Shown here: positions 35,204-42,675 of the stretch, piece by piece
Layout: each line of letters opens with the position of its first letter
Position numbering within the stretch: position 1 is the first letter of the stretch
Assembly: GCF_009296265.1 (NCBI RefSeq)
Contig: NZ_WBJS01000007.1
Span: forward strand, 307,091 to 371,090
Direction of reading: 5' to 3'
Origin: Thioclava sp. JE_KL1
GTDB lineage: Bacteria > Pseudomonadota > Alphaproteobacteria > Rhodobacterales > Rhodobacteraceae
Length of the DNA stretch: 64,000 nucleotides
Program-made: the position numbers and the translations under genes
The notes under the pieces: model-generated
The model's input: the letters and a program-made list of their open reading frames with translations, nothing else
The model's database searches: none
Told to the model about the DNA's origin: nothing

Positions 35204-35803
35204 ACGCTGGTCGCGCGCCTCAAGGTGACATTATCTGACGTCGAGCCTCAGGTGCTTCGGCGCTTCGATGTGCCGCTGAAGATCAAGCTGAACCGCCTGC
35301 ACGATGTTATACAGTCCGCCATGGGATGGGCTGATAGCCACCTCTATGAGTTCAGGGCCGGCGGCGTCGGCTGGGGCGTGCCAGATCCAGATGGTTTTTA
35401 CGAGGGCCCGATGCCGGCCAGTAAGACCAGCCTACTTGATGTGCTCGAAGATGTGGGAACCAAGACCATTCATTACATCTACGACTTTGGGGACAACTGG
35501 CACCACGTAATCAAGGTCGAGAAAATCGATGATGCCATCCCGGGTGCCGTATATCCGCGCCTTGTCAGAGCCATCGGGGCTTGCCCGCCGGAAGATATCG
35601 GCGGCTCTCCCGGTTACGCGAACTTCTTGGACGCCATCGCCGATCCGCAACATGAAGCCCACGCAGACATGTTGGAATGGCATGGCGCAAAGTTCGATCC
35701 TGATGAGGCAGATATCGGCCGTATCCTCGACAACTTCGAACGCCTCGCCCGGAAATGGGCGCCAAAGCCTCGGAAACCCAAAGCTTCTACCAGGCGTATC
35801 TGA
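35201..35803 (+). CDS. Plasmid pRiA4b ORF-3-like protein
   Basis: A 200-residue protein of the family named after pRiA4b ORF-3. Features are 'VARLKVTLSDVEPQVLRRFDVP', 'LHDVIQSAMGWADSHLYEF', 'YIYDFGDNWHHVIKVE' and 'CPPEDIGGSPGYANFLDAI', quoted in parts. The DFGDNW and PPEDIGG motifs are the family hallmark. Function is unknown; members are common on plasmids and in accessory regions. ATG 35201 has GAGGA 8 bp upstream. It lies right after the IS66 relic. Confidence 0.85.
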   Translation: MTLVARLKVTLSDVEPQVLRRFDVPLKIKLNRLHDVIQSAMGWADSHLYEFRAGGVGWGVPDPDGFYEGPMPASKTSLLDVLEDVGTKTIHYIYDFGDNWHHVIKVEKIDDAIPGAVYPRLVRAIGACPPEDIGGSPGYANFLDAIADPQHEAHADMLEWHGAKFDPDEADIGRILDNFERLARKWAPKPRKPKASTRRI

Positions 35804-35863
35804 TCAAGTGAACGCCCGCAGTCTTCGCCGAATGCCTACCTTGTATTTCCTGCCGGTATCCTC

Positions 35864-36145
35864 TCAGTAATCCGTCCCCTGCCTGTTATCCCAAAGGCGG
35901 AGAATTTCGATCTGAGTGGGCATTACGCGATATATCAGCAAAAACGGTGTCCGAGGAATCGAGAGTTCTCGCACAGCGCGCCCTGAATCGCTGGGATGTC
36001 CCGCATAAGGATTGGCGGCCAGCGTCTGCTGGATGGCTTTCAGGCTCGCGCGGGCCTTCAAGCTACCTTCTGGAAAAACCGATTGATAGTAATGGCGAAA
36101 CCACCGGATGTCCTGGGCCGCATCTTCAAGAAAGACGATCTTCAT
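35864..36145 (-). CDS. RelE/ParE-family toxin
   Basis: A 93-residue toxin-like protein: 'VFLEDAAQDIRWFRHYY' at the start, 'GHPSDSGRAVRELSIPRTPF' and 'LLIYRVMPTQIEILRLWDNR', the ParE/RelE beta-sheet signature with the central Arg and the 'IYRV' strand. Such toxins poison gyrase (ParE) or cut mRNA (RelE); which applies here is not clear. It overlaps its antitoxin gene by ATGA. Confidence 0.85.
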   Translation of the reverse strand: MKIVFLEDAAQDIRWFRHYYQSVFPEGSLKARASLKAIQQTLAANPYAGHPSDSGRAVRELSIPRTPFLLIYRVMPTQIEILRLWDNRQGTDY

Positions 36146-36426
36146 GCGCTGTCGGGCGTGATGTCCGGTTTCGGGGAAGGGAGCTCATCTCCCGTGTCCC
36201 ATGAATCGATCCAGGCGTTCATCGCTTCGGCGGAAATGAAAGCTCCCTTTTCGGCACGCGTCACAGCGTCGTCTATGGCGGCCCGCTTGGCTTCCTTCGC
36301 TTCCAGCATGGATCGAATGGCGCGCACTGCGAGCTGGGCAGGCGAACGGTCTTCGATTTCCGCTTCGCGTTCGAGAGATTTTCTCAGTTCGTGGTCAAGA
36401 CGGATGGAGTATGGCGAGCTGCCCAT
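36142..36426 (-). CDS. Antitoxin of RelE/ParE pair (ribbon-helix-helix type)
   Basis: A 94-residue protein with an N-terminal RHH-like segment 'SPYSIRLDHELRKSLEREAE' and a C-terminal acidic tail with 'WIDSWDTGDELPSPKPD', the disordered toxin-binding type. The frame extends 19 codons upstream, but ATG 36426 begins the RHH strand and fits best. It overlaps the toxin gene by 4 bp, giving the usual antitoxin-then-toxin order. Confidence 0.82.
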   Translation of the reverse strand: MGSSPYSIRLDHELRKSLEREAEIEDRSPAQLAVRAIRSMLEAKEAKRAAIDDAVTRAEKGAFISAEAMNAWIDSWDTGDELPSPKPDITPDSA

Positions 36427-36587
36427 GGTTTGCTCTTTCGATTGCGGTGTCATACATCGTAATACATCCCTCATGGAAAGCAAGATTTGATCAGATAGGT
36501 GCTCGAAAGCGGGTTCAATGCGTGACGACGGCGAACGAATAGGGCTTTCGCTTAAGTGACCTGATGTCTCGAAAAACCTTCGAGCAG

Positions 36588-36634
36588 ATGAACCTCCCCC
36601 ACCAATCCTGTAGGTTGGAAGGGGGGAGGTTCAT
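36588..36634. repeat. Long perfect hairpin
   Basis: ATGAACCTCCCCC (36588-36600) pairs with GGGGGAGGTTCAT (36622-36634), and an inner CCAA/TTGG pair shortens the loop. There is no T run, so it is not a standard terminator. It resembles subterminal hairpins of IS200/IS605-type elements, but no TnpA is present. It lies in a gene-free stretch (36484-36735). Confidence 0.5.
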
Positions 36635-36902
36635 AGCTTGCCGCGGGGCCAGGGGAACCATATTTTCCTACACAAAGTAATATAGCGTGTAGGAATGCCT
36701 GATGGAGTATCTCCCGGTCCCGATCCACACTGCCTTGTCAACGGCGGAGTGAAATCCGGCCATTGGGCGGCGCAATAACCGGCCACTTCGGGTTTGGGCG
36801 CGACGCGCGCCATGAGGCGGCGGCCAGTCAGCCGCGCTTCCCAGATAGCTGGCGGTTGACTGGCCGCCTTGGCCCGTGAGGGCCAAGCCTTTATCGGCTG
36901 GA

Positions 36903-37667
36903 TCAGGCGGTGTCGGCGGACTTGCGCGCGCGGCTCTGTGCGAGCCGATAGCTGTCGCCGTTCATCTCGAGGATGTGGACATGGTGGGTGAGCCGGTCGA
37001 GCAGAGCGCCGGTCAGGCGCTCGGAGCCGAAGGTCTCGGTCCATTCGTCGAAGGGCAGATTGCTGGTGATCATGGTGGCGCCCCGCTCGTAGCGCTGCGA
37101 GATCAGTTCGAACAGCAGCTCGGCGCCGGTCTTGCTCAGCGGCACGAAGCCCAGTTCGTCGATGATCAGGAGCTTGTATCCGACCATCTGTTTTTGCAGG
37201 CGTAGCAGGCGGCGCTCGTCGCGGGCCTCCATCAACTCATGGACCAATGCGGCGGCGGTGGTGAAGCCGACGGAAAGGCCCTTCTGGCAGGCTGCCAGCC
37301 CCAGACCCAGAGCGATATGGGTCTTGCCGGTGCCGCTCGGGCCGAGGGCGATGACATTCTCGCGCCGCTCGATCCATTCCCCGCGGGCGAGTTCCAGCAC
37401 CTGCATCTTGTTGAGTTTGGGGATCGCCTTGAAGTCGAAGCTGTCGAGGCTCTTGGTTGCCGGGAACTTCGCCGCCTTGATGCGGCGCTCGACCATCCGC
37501 CGTTCGCGGTCGATCAGTTCGAGTTCCACCAGCCGGGCCAGGAAGCGAACGTGGTCCTGCCCCTCCGCGGCGCACTGGCGCGCGAGCTTGTCGTATTCCC
37601 TCAGGAAGGTCGGCAGCTTCAGCGTCTTCAGATGATGGGCGAGCAGGAGGTCAGGCGCGTCGGTCAT
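36903..37667 (-). CDS. istB: IS21 helper ATPase IstB
   Basis: A 254-residue AAA+ ATPase assisting the IS21 transposase. Walker A is ALGPSGTGKTHIALGLG and Walker B LLIIDELGF; the sensor stretch 'TMITSNLPFDEW' and the ending 'LTHHVHILEMNGDSYR' are typical of IstB. ATG 37667 overlaps the istA stop (ATGA); the frame extends 40 codons upstream inside istA. Confidence 0.94.
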   Translation of the reverse strand: MTDAPDLLLAHHLKTLKLPTFLREYDKLARQCAAEGQDHVRFLARLVELELIDRERRMVERRIKAAKFPATKSLDSFDFKAIPKLNKMQVLELARGEWIERRENVIALGPSGTGKTHIALGLGLAACQKGLSVGFTTAAALVHELMEARDERRLLRLQKQMVGYKLLIIDELGFVPLSKTGAELLFELISQRYERGATMITSNLPFDEWTETFGSERLTGALLDRLTHHVHILEMNGDSYRLAQSRARKSADTA

Positions 37668-39151
37668 CGGGCCTCCTCCGAGATCAGGCACATGTAGCTG
37701 GCCGCCGAGGTCTTTCCGACCTCGGCCCGCGGCAGGTAGGGATAGACGTCGAGATCGAGCTTCGGAGGTCGCTTCTCGACCTGACACAGCACCAGGTGCT
37801 TGACGGCGTCGAAGCCGATGGCCCCCATACGCAGGGCCGTCTTCACGGCGGCATGCAGGTCGTCGACCTCGAAGGCCTCCAGCAGGCGCAGGACCTGAAC
37901 GAACTCACGCCGCCCCGCCTTGAGCATGCGCGCCTCCATTAGGCGGCGCAGGGTTGCGAACTCGGGCGGCAGCTCCCAGCCCGTCAGCGGCGCGGCCTGG
38001 TCGAGCGCGTTGATCTTCTTCTCGATCAGCGGGAGGTAGTGGACCGGATCGAAGACGACATCCTCGCGCTCATAGCTGCGCGGATGACGGGCGATGAGAT
38101 CGCCGCCGCAGCCAATCGCCACCTCGTCGACATAGCCGCGCAGCCAGACATCGCGGTGGCCGTAGGCGACCGGCACCAAATAGTCGTTGGTCTTGTAGCG
38201 CACCAGCGCCTGCGAGGTGACCCGCCCGCTCGCCTGATCGCAGGCATCGAAAGGGGCAGGCGGCAGCTCCGCCATCACCTCGAGGTCCCGGGCAAGGCGC
38301 GCGCCGATCGCCTCGGTGTGGCCGCGCAGGATATCGCCCTGACGCTTGCGGCACTGCTCCTCCAACCAAGTGTTGAATGCCTCCCAGGAGGGGAAGCGCG
38401 GCACCGGCACCATGAAGTTGCGCCGGGCATAGCCGACCAGCCCCTCGACGCTGCCTTTGTCATTGCCCTTGCCGGGGCGGCCATAGCGGTCACGGAGCAG
38501 GTAATGTGACAGGAACCCGCTGAACAGCCTGGCCCGCTTGCGGGTGCCGTCCGGTAGGATCTGTGCCACTAGGCACCTGTCGTTGTCGTAGAGCACCGAC
38601 ACCGGCACCCGACCGAAGAAGCCGAACGCGTGAACATGCCCGTCGACCCAGGCCTCAGAAGTTGCTGCCGGATAGGCCCGGATGTAACAGGCATCGCTGT
38701 GCGGCAGGTCGAAGGCGAAGAAATGCGCCTTCTGCTCGACGCCATCAATGATGACCATCGCCTCGCCGAAGTCGGCTTGGGCATGCCCCGGCGCATGGGC
38801 CAACGGCACGAACATCTCGCGACCACGCCGGTCATGCTCGCGAATGTAATCCTTCACGATCGTGTAGCCGCCGGTGAAGCCGTGTTCCTCCCGCAGCCGT
38901 TCGAACACACGCTTGGCGGTGTGCCGCTGCTTGCGCGGGACACCGCGATCCTCTTCGAGCCAGGCGTCGATGATCTCGGTAAAACCATCCAGCTTCGGGC
39001 GCTTGATCGGCGCCTTGCGGCGGTAGCCTGGCGGAACTGAATACGCCAACATCTTCTGCACGCTGTCGCGTGAAATCCCGAAGTGACGCGCCGCCTCTCG
39101 CTGGCTCATCCCCTCGGCGCAGGCAAGTCGAACCTTGCGATACAAGTCCAC
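37664..39151 (-). CDS. istA: IS21-family transposase IstA
   Basis: A 495-residue transposase. The N-terminal HTH is 'GMSQREAARHFGISRDSVQKML'-like, and the DDE catalytic core shows GHAQADFGEA (first Asp), 'VSVLYDNDR' (second Asp) and 'GNDKGSVEGLVGYARRNF' (Glu). Length is normal and no disruption was found, so the element may be active. It is translationally coupled with istB. Confidence 0.94.
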   Translation of the reverse strand: MDLYRKVRLACAEGMSQREAARHFGISRDSVQKMLAYSVPPGYRRKAPIKRPKLDGFTEIIDAWLEEDRGVPRKQRHTAKRVFERLREEHGFTGGYTIVKDYIREHDRRGREMFVPLAHAPGHAQADFGEAMVIIDGVEQKAHFFAFDLPHSDACYIRAYPAATSEAWVDGHVHAFGFFGRVPVSVLYDNDRCLVAQILPDGTRKRARLFSGFLSHYLLRDRYGRPGKGNDKGSVEGLVGYARRNFMVPVPRFPSWEAFNTWLEEQCRKRQGDILRGHTEAIGARLARDLEVMAELPPAPFDACDQASGRVTSQALVRYKTNDYLVPVAYGHRDVWLRGYVDEVAIGCGGDLIARHPRSYEREDVVFDPVHYLPLIEKKINALDQAAPLTGWELPPEFATLRRLMEARMLKAGRREFVQVLRLLEAFEVDDLHAAVKTALRMGAIGFDAVKHLVLCQVEKRPPKLDLDVYPYLPRAEVGKTSAASYMCLISEEAR

Positions 39152-39272
39152 GGTGAAAATCCTCGCACCCTCCCTGTCGCCAGAAAGGGCAAAAGTGGAC
39201 GACTTTTACGCCGCCCGCAGCAGGAGCATCCCGCCGCTACCGTGGCCGACTATTGCTCCGCCGTTCTCATTT

Positions 39273-39304
39273 GGGACCGCTCGAATGACGAGCGGTCCCT
39301 TTTG
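39273..39304 (+). terminator. Intrinsic terminator-like hairpin beside the IS21 end
   Basis: An 11-bp perfect stem GGGACCGCTCG / CGAGCGGTCCC (39273-39283, 39289-39299) with a 5-base loop, followed by TTTT. It starts 4 bp past the IS21 right end. There is no + strand gene in front of it now, so it may be the end of a gene the IS displaced. Confidence 0.6.
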
Positions 39305-39360
39305 ACATTGGCTTCAAGGCGAAGCTGCTAGTCCGATTCAGAGCAAAAGAAAGATGAGAT

Positions 39361-39900
39361 TTACAGCAGAGATTTAAACCGCGTGTCCTTCACCAGCTTC
39401 TGAATCGCATCCGAAAGTGCGCGATTGAATGCGGTGGCGGTGTTGTTGCATGCCGAGACTGCGGAGAAGCTAGTGCTGAAACCAGTTGTCGATTGGATCG
39501 CATAGCCAGAGCTTTTTCTCGAATAGGCTTGCAAGCCGATGGTCCAGCTGCCGTTGAACGAATCCGGTTTGAGCTCGGTCACGGTGATGTTGATCGGCGT
39601 CGCGTTAACCCGGAACATCCCGCCAGCAAGTAATTCGCCTTGAATGGCTTGTTTGATGGTGTTCGCCAGATCGTCGCCGCCACCCAGATCGAGCGGCCCT
39701 GCCAAGCGGCACGTCGGTCGGGCTTCAATGCCCTCCGCCAAACGAACGTCGCCCACGGAGGCACGCGCACCGGTCGAGGCGAGCTGTTGAATGACGATCG
39801 TGTTTTGCGGGGTCGTTTGGTATTGCTGTGCCGTGTAGGTGTCGCATGCTGCCAAAGAAATTGCGGCACAGGCCATGAGTGCAAAAGCTTTAATTTTCAT
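39361..39900 (-). CDS. Predicted lipoprotein of unknown function
   Basis: A 179-residue protein with a lipoprotein signal: positively charged MKIK, a hydrophobic run and the lipobox SLAAC with cysteine at residue 19. The mature part contains four further cysteine-free beta-rich stretches and two Cys ('RPTCRLAG', 'VSACNNTA') that could form a disulfide. No family was recognised with confidence. It stands alone between the IS21 element and the ydcF fragment, with its start preceded by an AT-rich upstream region. Confidence 0.7.
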   Translation of the reverse strand: MKIKAFALMACAAISLAACDTYTAQQYQTTPQNTIVIQQLASTGARASVGDVRLAEGIEARPTCRLAGPLDLGGGDDLANTIKQAIQGELLAGGMFRVNATPINITVTELKPDSFNGSWTIGLQAYSRKSSGYAIQSTTGFSTSFSAVSACNNTATAFNRALSDAIQKLVKDTRFKSLL

Positions 39901-40087
39901 TCAGTCCTCATTAATTCCAAAGTGCGGATGTATTAAGACTTATCTGATCACGCGGTCAAAGTAAGAGGCTGAATTGCTCATGCAGTTTCTTGTGGCTTTC
40001 GGGTGTCGGTATTTCTTGTGCAGGAGAGAACGCTTTCTATCTGGAGCGGGGGAAGGTTTTTATCTTTAAAAAGCGCCTCAACGTTTT

Positions 40088-40600
40088 CTATGCATATAGA
40101 CGCTCTCGAAGAGAAACTTTGGGGCCTGCGGAGGCTAGCTTGAAGGGTAATGTCCCCGGATGCGGCGGAAGCGGAGCTGGCGGGCATGAGCGTAGCGACC
40201 AACCCCGTCGCCCCTCTGCTAGCCTGCCCGTTTCGCGAAAAGCGGCGGCCATGACCTCAGCGCCGGGCATGCTTTCTCGTGCCAGATCGCGCAGGGTGCC
40301 GCTGCCGCCAGAGAGCAGGACCCTGGCATCTGGAAAGCGATGCGCTAGGGCGAGCCCGGCAGTGACACGCTCGGCGGCGGCGTTGAGCTGAACCTGGTGG
40401 TGGCGGGCCGTGCCGACCCCGTCTTCGGCGCCGCCCAGAATGATGATCCCGTCGACATGAGGCAGCTGCATTTTGGCCGGGCAGGTTTGCTCCAAGAGGG
40501 CTATCAGGAGATCGCCGATGGGGACGAGCCTAAGAGCAAGGAGGTCTTGTGCGCGCTGCAGCACCAGCTCGCAATCCAACCGTTCGAGAAAGCTACCCAT
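40088..40600 (-). pseudogene. 5' part of a ydcF-like (DUF218) gene
   Basis: The first ~125 codons are the N-terminal half of a YdcF/ElyC-type protein: 'DGIIILGGAEDGVGTARHH' (the conserved ILGG motif), 'RFPDARVLLSGGSGTLRDLA', ending at MPGAEVMAAAFRETG. Beyond ~40228 the frame runs into unrelated sequence. The rest of the gene, starting with the same 15 residues, is at 30944-31315. The two shared stretches differ at several bases, so they may come from diverged copies. ATG 40600 has a short upstream region that is repeated at 50198. Confidence 0.75.
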
Positions 40601-40636
40601 AGTCTGTCATATATGTAGCTTTTCCGGGCCGGCGTT
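40571..40636. repeat. Direct repeat copy 1 (ydcF start and upstream)
   Basis: About 65 bp covering the ydcF start codon and its upstream region, alike at roughly four of five positions to 50198-50262 in the same orientation. The two copies bracket the GntR/ABC/enzyme block. Confidence 0.6.
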
Positions 40637-40669
40637 GCTGGCTCTCTCCAGCATCACCGCCCAACCTGT

Positions 40670-41347
40670 TCACCCGCGCTCGGCTTCGCTCTCCTTGAGG
40701 TTGGCGAGGATGACCTCGTAGGCGCTGTCGATATCCTCGCGCAGGGCTGCGATGGCCGCTGCACTGTCGCCGTTCCGGATGGCCTCGAACAGCCTGCGGT
40801 GCTGCTTGTTGGAAACACGGTAGTGGCCATGGCGTTGCAGCAGGTGGAACTGCGGATTTATCCGCAGCCAGATATTGCCGATGATCTCGAGGAGCAGGGG
40901 GGAACCTGCTTGTCGATAAATGGTGAAGTGGAAGTCGTAATTCGCGTGAATGAATTCGCGCACCTGGCCCGCGGCTTCCGCAGCTTCCATCGCGTAGAGG
41001 ATTTTTTCCAGCTGTGCGATGAACTCGGGATCGCGGCGCTCGACCGCCCAGGCCACCGCGGTGGTCTCGATCTCCGAGCGGACTTTGCGCAAGTCGGCGA
41101 GTTCCTCTACCCCAAGACGCGGCACCCCGATGGATCGTCCCGACACGATGGTCAGCGCGCCGAGAGCCATGAGCCGGGAAATTGCTTCGCGCACCGGCAT
41201 CGGACTGACGTCGAGCGCCTTGGCGATGCTGGCGACAGTGATCGACTCGCCGGGTGCGATCTCGCCCTGCAGAATCAGATCGCAAAGCCGCTGATGCACC
41301 AGCGTCTGCAGGGTTTCGCGCTTCAGCGGCGTGACGCTTTCGAACAT
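40670..41347 (-). CDS. GntR-family regulator (FCD/FadR type)
   Basis: A 225-residue regulator with an N-terminal winged HTH ('LILQGEIAPGESITVAS', 'LDVSPMPVREAISRLMALG') and an all-helical FCD ligand domain with metal-site residues in 'FIHANYDFHFTIYRQAG' and 'QHRRLFEAIRNGD'. ATG 41347 has AAAGGT upstream; longer starts have none. It is divergent from the ABC transporter operon with 137 bp between, so it probably represses that operon until a sugar-acid ligand binds. Confidence 0.88.
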   Translation of the reverse strand: MFESVTPLKRETLQTLVHQRLCDLILQGEIAPGESITVASIAKALDVSPMPVREAISRLMALGALTIVSGRSIGVPRLGVEELADLRKVRSEIETTAVAWAVERRDPEFIAQLEKILYAMEAAEAAGQVREFIHANYDFHFTIYRQAGSPLLLEIIGNIWLRINPQFHLLQRHGHYRVSNKQHRRLFEAIRNGDSAAAIAALREDIDSAYEVILANLKESEAERG

Positions 41348-41484
41348 GGTCAGACCTTTCATTTCACGGCCCAAACTACGCCGGCTCGAAAAAGAATAAA
41401 ACACGTTTTGACTTTTGATCAAAGATATCGGATCGTGAAATCCGTGAGGCGACCGGGGAGAGTCGCCGGACATGGGAGGAAGAA
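41348..41484. promoter_or_regulatory. Divergent promoter region with palindrome TTTGATCAAA
   Basis: The region between the GntR gene and the sugar-binding protein gene. TTTGATCAAA at 41414-41423 is a perfect 10-bp palindrome and a candidate GntR operator. A TTTTGACTTTTG stretch overlaps it and could hold a -35 region; no confident -10 was assigned. Confidence 0.4.
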
Positions 41485-42600
41485 ATGATCAAACGCTATA
41501 TCGCGGGCGCCGCCTGCGCCCTTGGTCTCGTGGCTGGAGCCGCCCAGGCGCAGAGCGACGGGCCTTACAAAGTCTATCTTTCGATGAGCTATATCGGGAA
41601 CGATTGGCAGGCCGAGGCTTCGAACATGGTCAAGGCGCTCGCCGCGTCGAAGGACTATGCCGACAAGGTGGATCTCGAGGTCCAGGTCGCCGGGCCGAAC
41701 GCCCAGCGCCAGATTCAGCAGATCAACGCGATGGTGCAGGCCGGTGCGGATGCGATCGTCGTCTACCCGATCTCGCCCACTGCGCTGAACAGCGTCGTCA
41801 AGAGCGCCTGCTCGCGTGGTGTGACGGTTATCGCCTATGATGCAGAGATCACGGAGCCCTGTGCCTATAACGTGACGATCGACCAAGAGGAGGCCGGTCG
41901 AAAGACCGCGGAATGGCTGGTCGACAAGATGGGCGGCAAGGGCGATGTCGTGATGGTGACAGGTGTGCCCGGCACGTCCGTGGATACCGCCCGGACCAAG
42001 GCGGCCAAAGAAGTCTTCGCCCAGCATGACGGCATCAATATCGTCGGCGAGGCCGTGGGCATGTGGAGCCAGGCGGTGGCCCGGACTGAACTCAACAAGC
42101 TGATGGCCACCCGCGACTGGTCCGATATCAACGGGCTCTGGATGCAGGTTGGCTGCTACACGGCGGATTCCATGCAGCTCGAAGCGGGACGCGATCCTTC
42201 CGAGCTGCTGCCCTGTGCAGGTGAGGGATCGAATGGCGGGCGCATCCAGATGCTTCCGGCAGATACAGCGGTCGAAGGGGCGAGCAAGCCCTATGCGCCG
42301 ATGGGCGCCCCCCGGATTTCCTACGCCTCGCCGCCCTATTCCGGCGCACTGGCCCTGAAGCTCGCGGTCGACAAGCTCGAAGGGCAGGATATCCCGAAGC
42401 ATACCACCTTGCCGCTGCCCCTCGTCACCAACGAGACCGTGCAGCTTTGCGAGACGGGCAGCTGGGATGAGCAGAAGGCGGGGTGCAACGTGTTCCAGCC
42501 CTCGATGGTGTCGAACCCCGGCTGGTTCGCCTCGATCTTCTCGGAAGATCTGCCGCAGCTTGGTCTGAACGCCGCGCTCGTCGGCCAGCCCGAGAACTGA
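41485..42600 (+). CDS. Sugar ABC transporter substrate-binding protein (CUT2/RbsB-like)
   Basis: A 371-residue periplasmic protein with a Sec signal peptide (cleavage near AAQA/QS). The fold is type I periplasmic binding (Peripla_BP_4): 'QINAMVQAGADAIVVYPIS', 'VTVIAYDAEI', 'DQEEAGRKTAEWLVDKMGG'. It binds a sugar or polyol of unknown identity. A GGAGGAAG ribosome site precedes the ATG. A strong hairpin follows the gene, as often seen after abundant binding proteins. Confidence 0.9.
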   Translation: MIKRYIAGAACALGLVAGAAQAQSDGPYKVYLSMSYIGNDWQAEASNMVKALAASKDYADKVDLEVQVAGPNAQRQIQQINAMVQAGADAIVVYPISPTALNSVVKSACSRGVTVIAYDAEITEPCAYNVTIDQEEAGRKTAEWLVDKMGGKGDVVMVTGVPGTSVDTARTKAAKEVFAQHDGINIVGEAVGMWSQAVARTELNKLMATRDWSDINGLWMQVGCYTADSMQLEAGRDPSELLPCAGEGSNGGRIQMLPADTAVEGASKPYAPMGAPRISYASPPYSGALALKLAVDKLEGQDIPKHTTLPLPLVTNETVQLCETGSWDEQKAGCNVFQPSMVSNPGWFASIFSEDLPQLGLNAALVGQPEN

Positions 42601-42607
42601 GGTCAGA

Positions 42608-42639
42608 CGCCCGGCGGCGCGGACTTCCGCCGCCGGGCG
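42608..42639 (+). promoter_or_regulatory. Intercistronic hairpin after the binding-protein gene
   Basis: A 12-bp GC stem, CGCCCGGCGGCG (42608-42619) / CGCCGCCGGGCG (42628-42639), with an 8-base loop and no T run. In ABC operons such structures stabilise the upstream binding-protein mRNA or partly end transcription; this is inferred from location. Confidence 0.6.
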
Positions 42640-42675
42640 CAGACCGCACCATACATACGCATTCCGGAGAATTGC

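Larger units (their letters stand above)
36736..39269 (-). mobile_element. IS21-family insertion sequence (complete)
   Basis: About 2.53 kb with imperfect inverted ends: TGTCAACGGCGGAG at 36736 and, on the other strand from 39269, TGAGAACGGCGGAG, both continuing into ...CGGCCA. Between them lie intact istA and istB overlapping by ATGA. No clear target duplication was seen at the two edges. A related solo end is at 34138. Confidence 0.85.

Noticed and set aside
36726..39280. Target-site duplication around IS21
   Set aside because: Bases outside the two ends (ending CTGCCT on the left, starting TTTGGG on the right) do not match.
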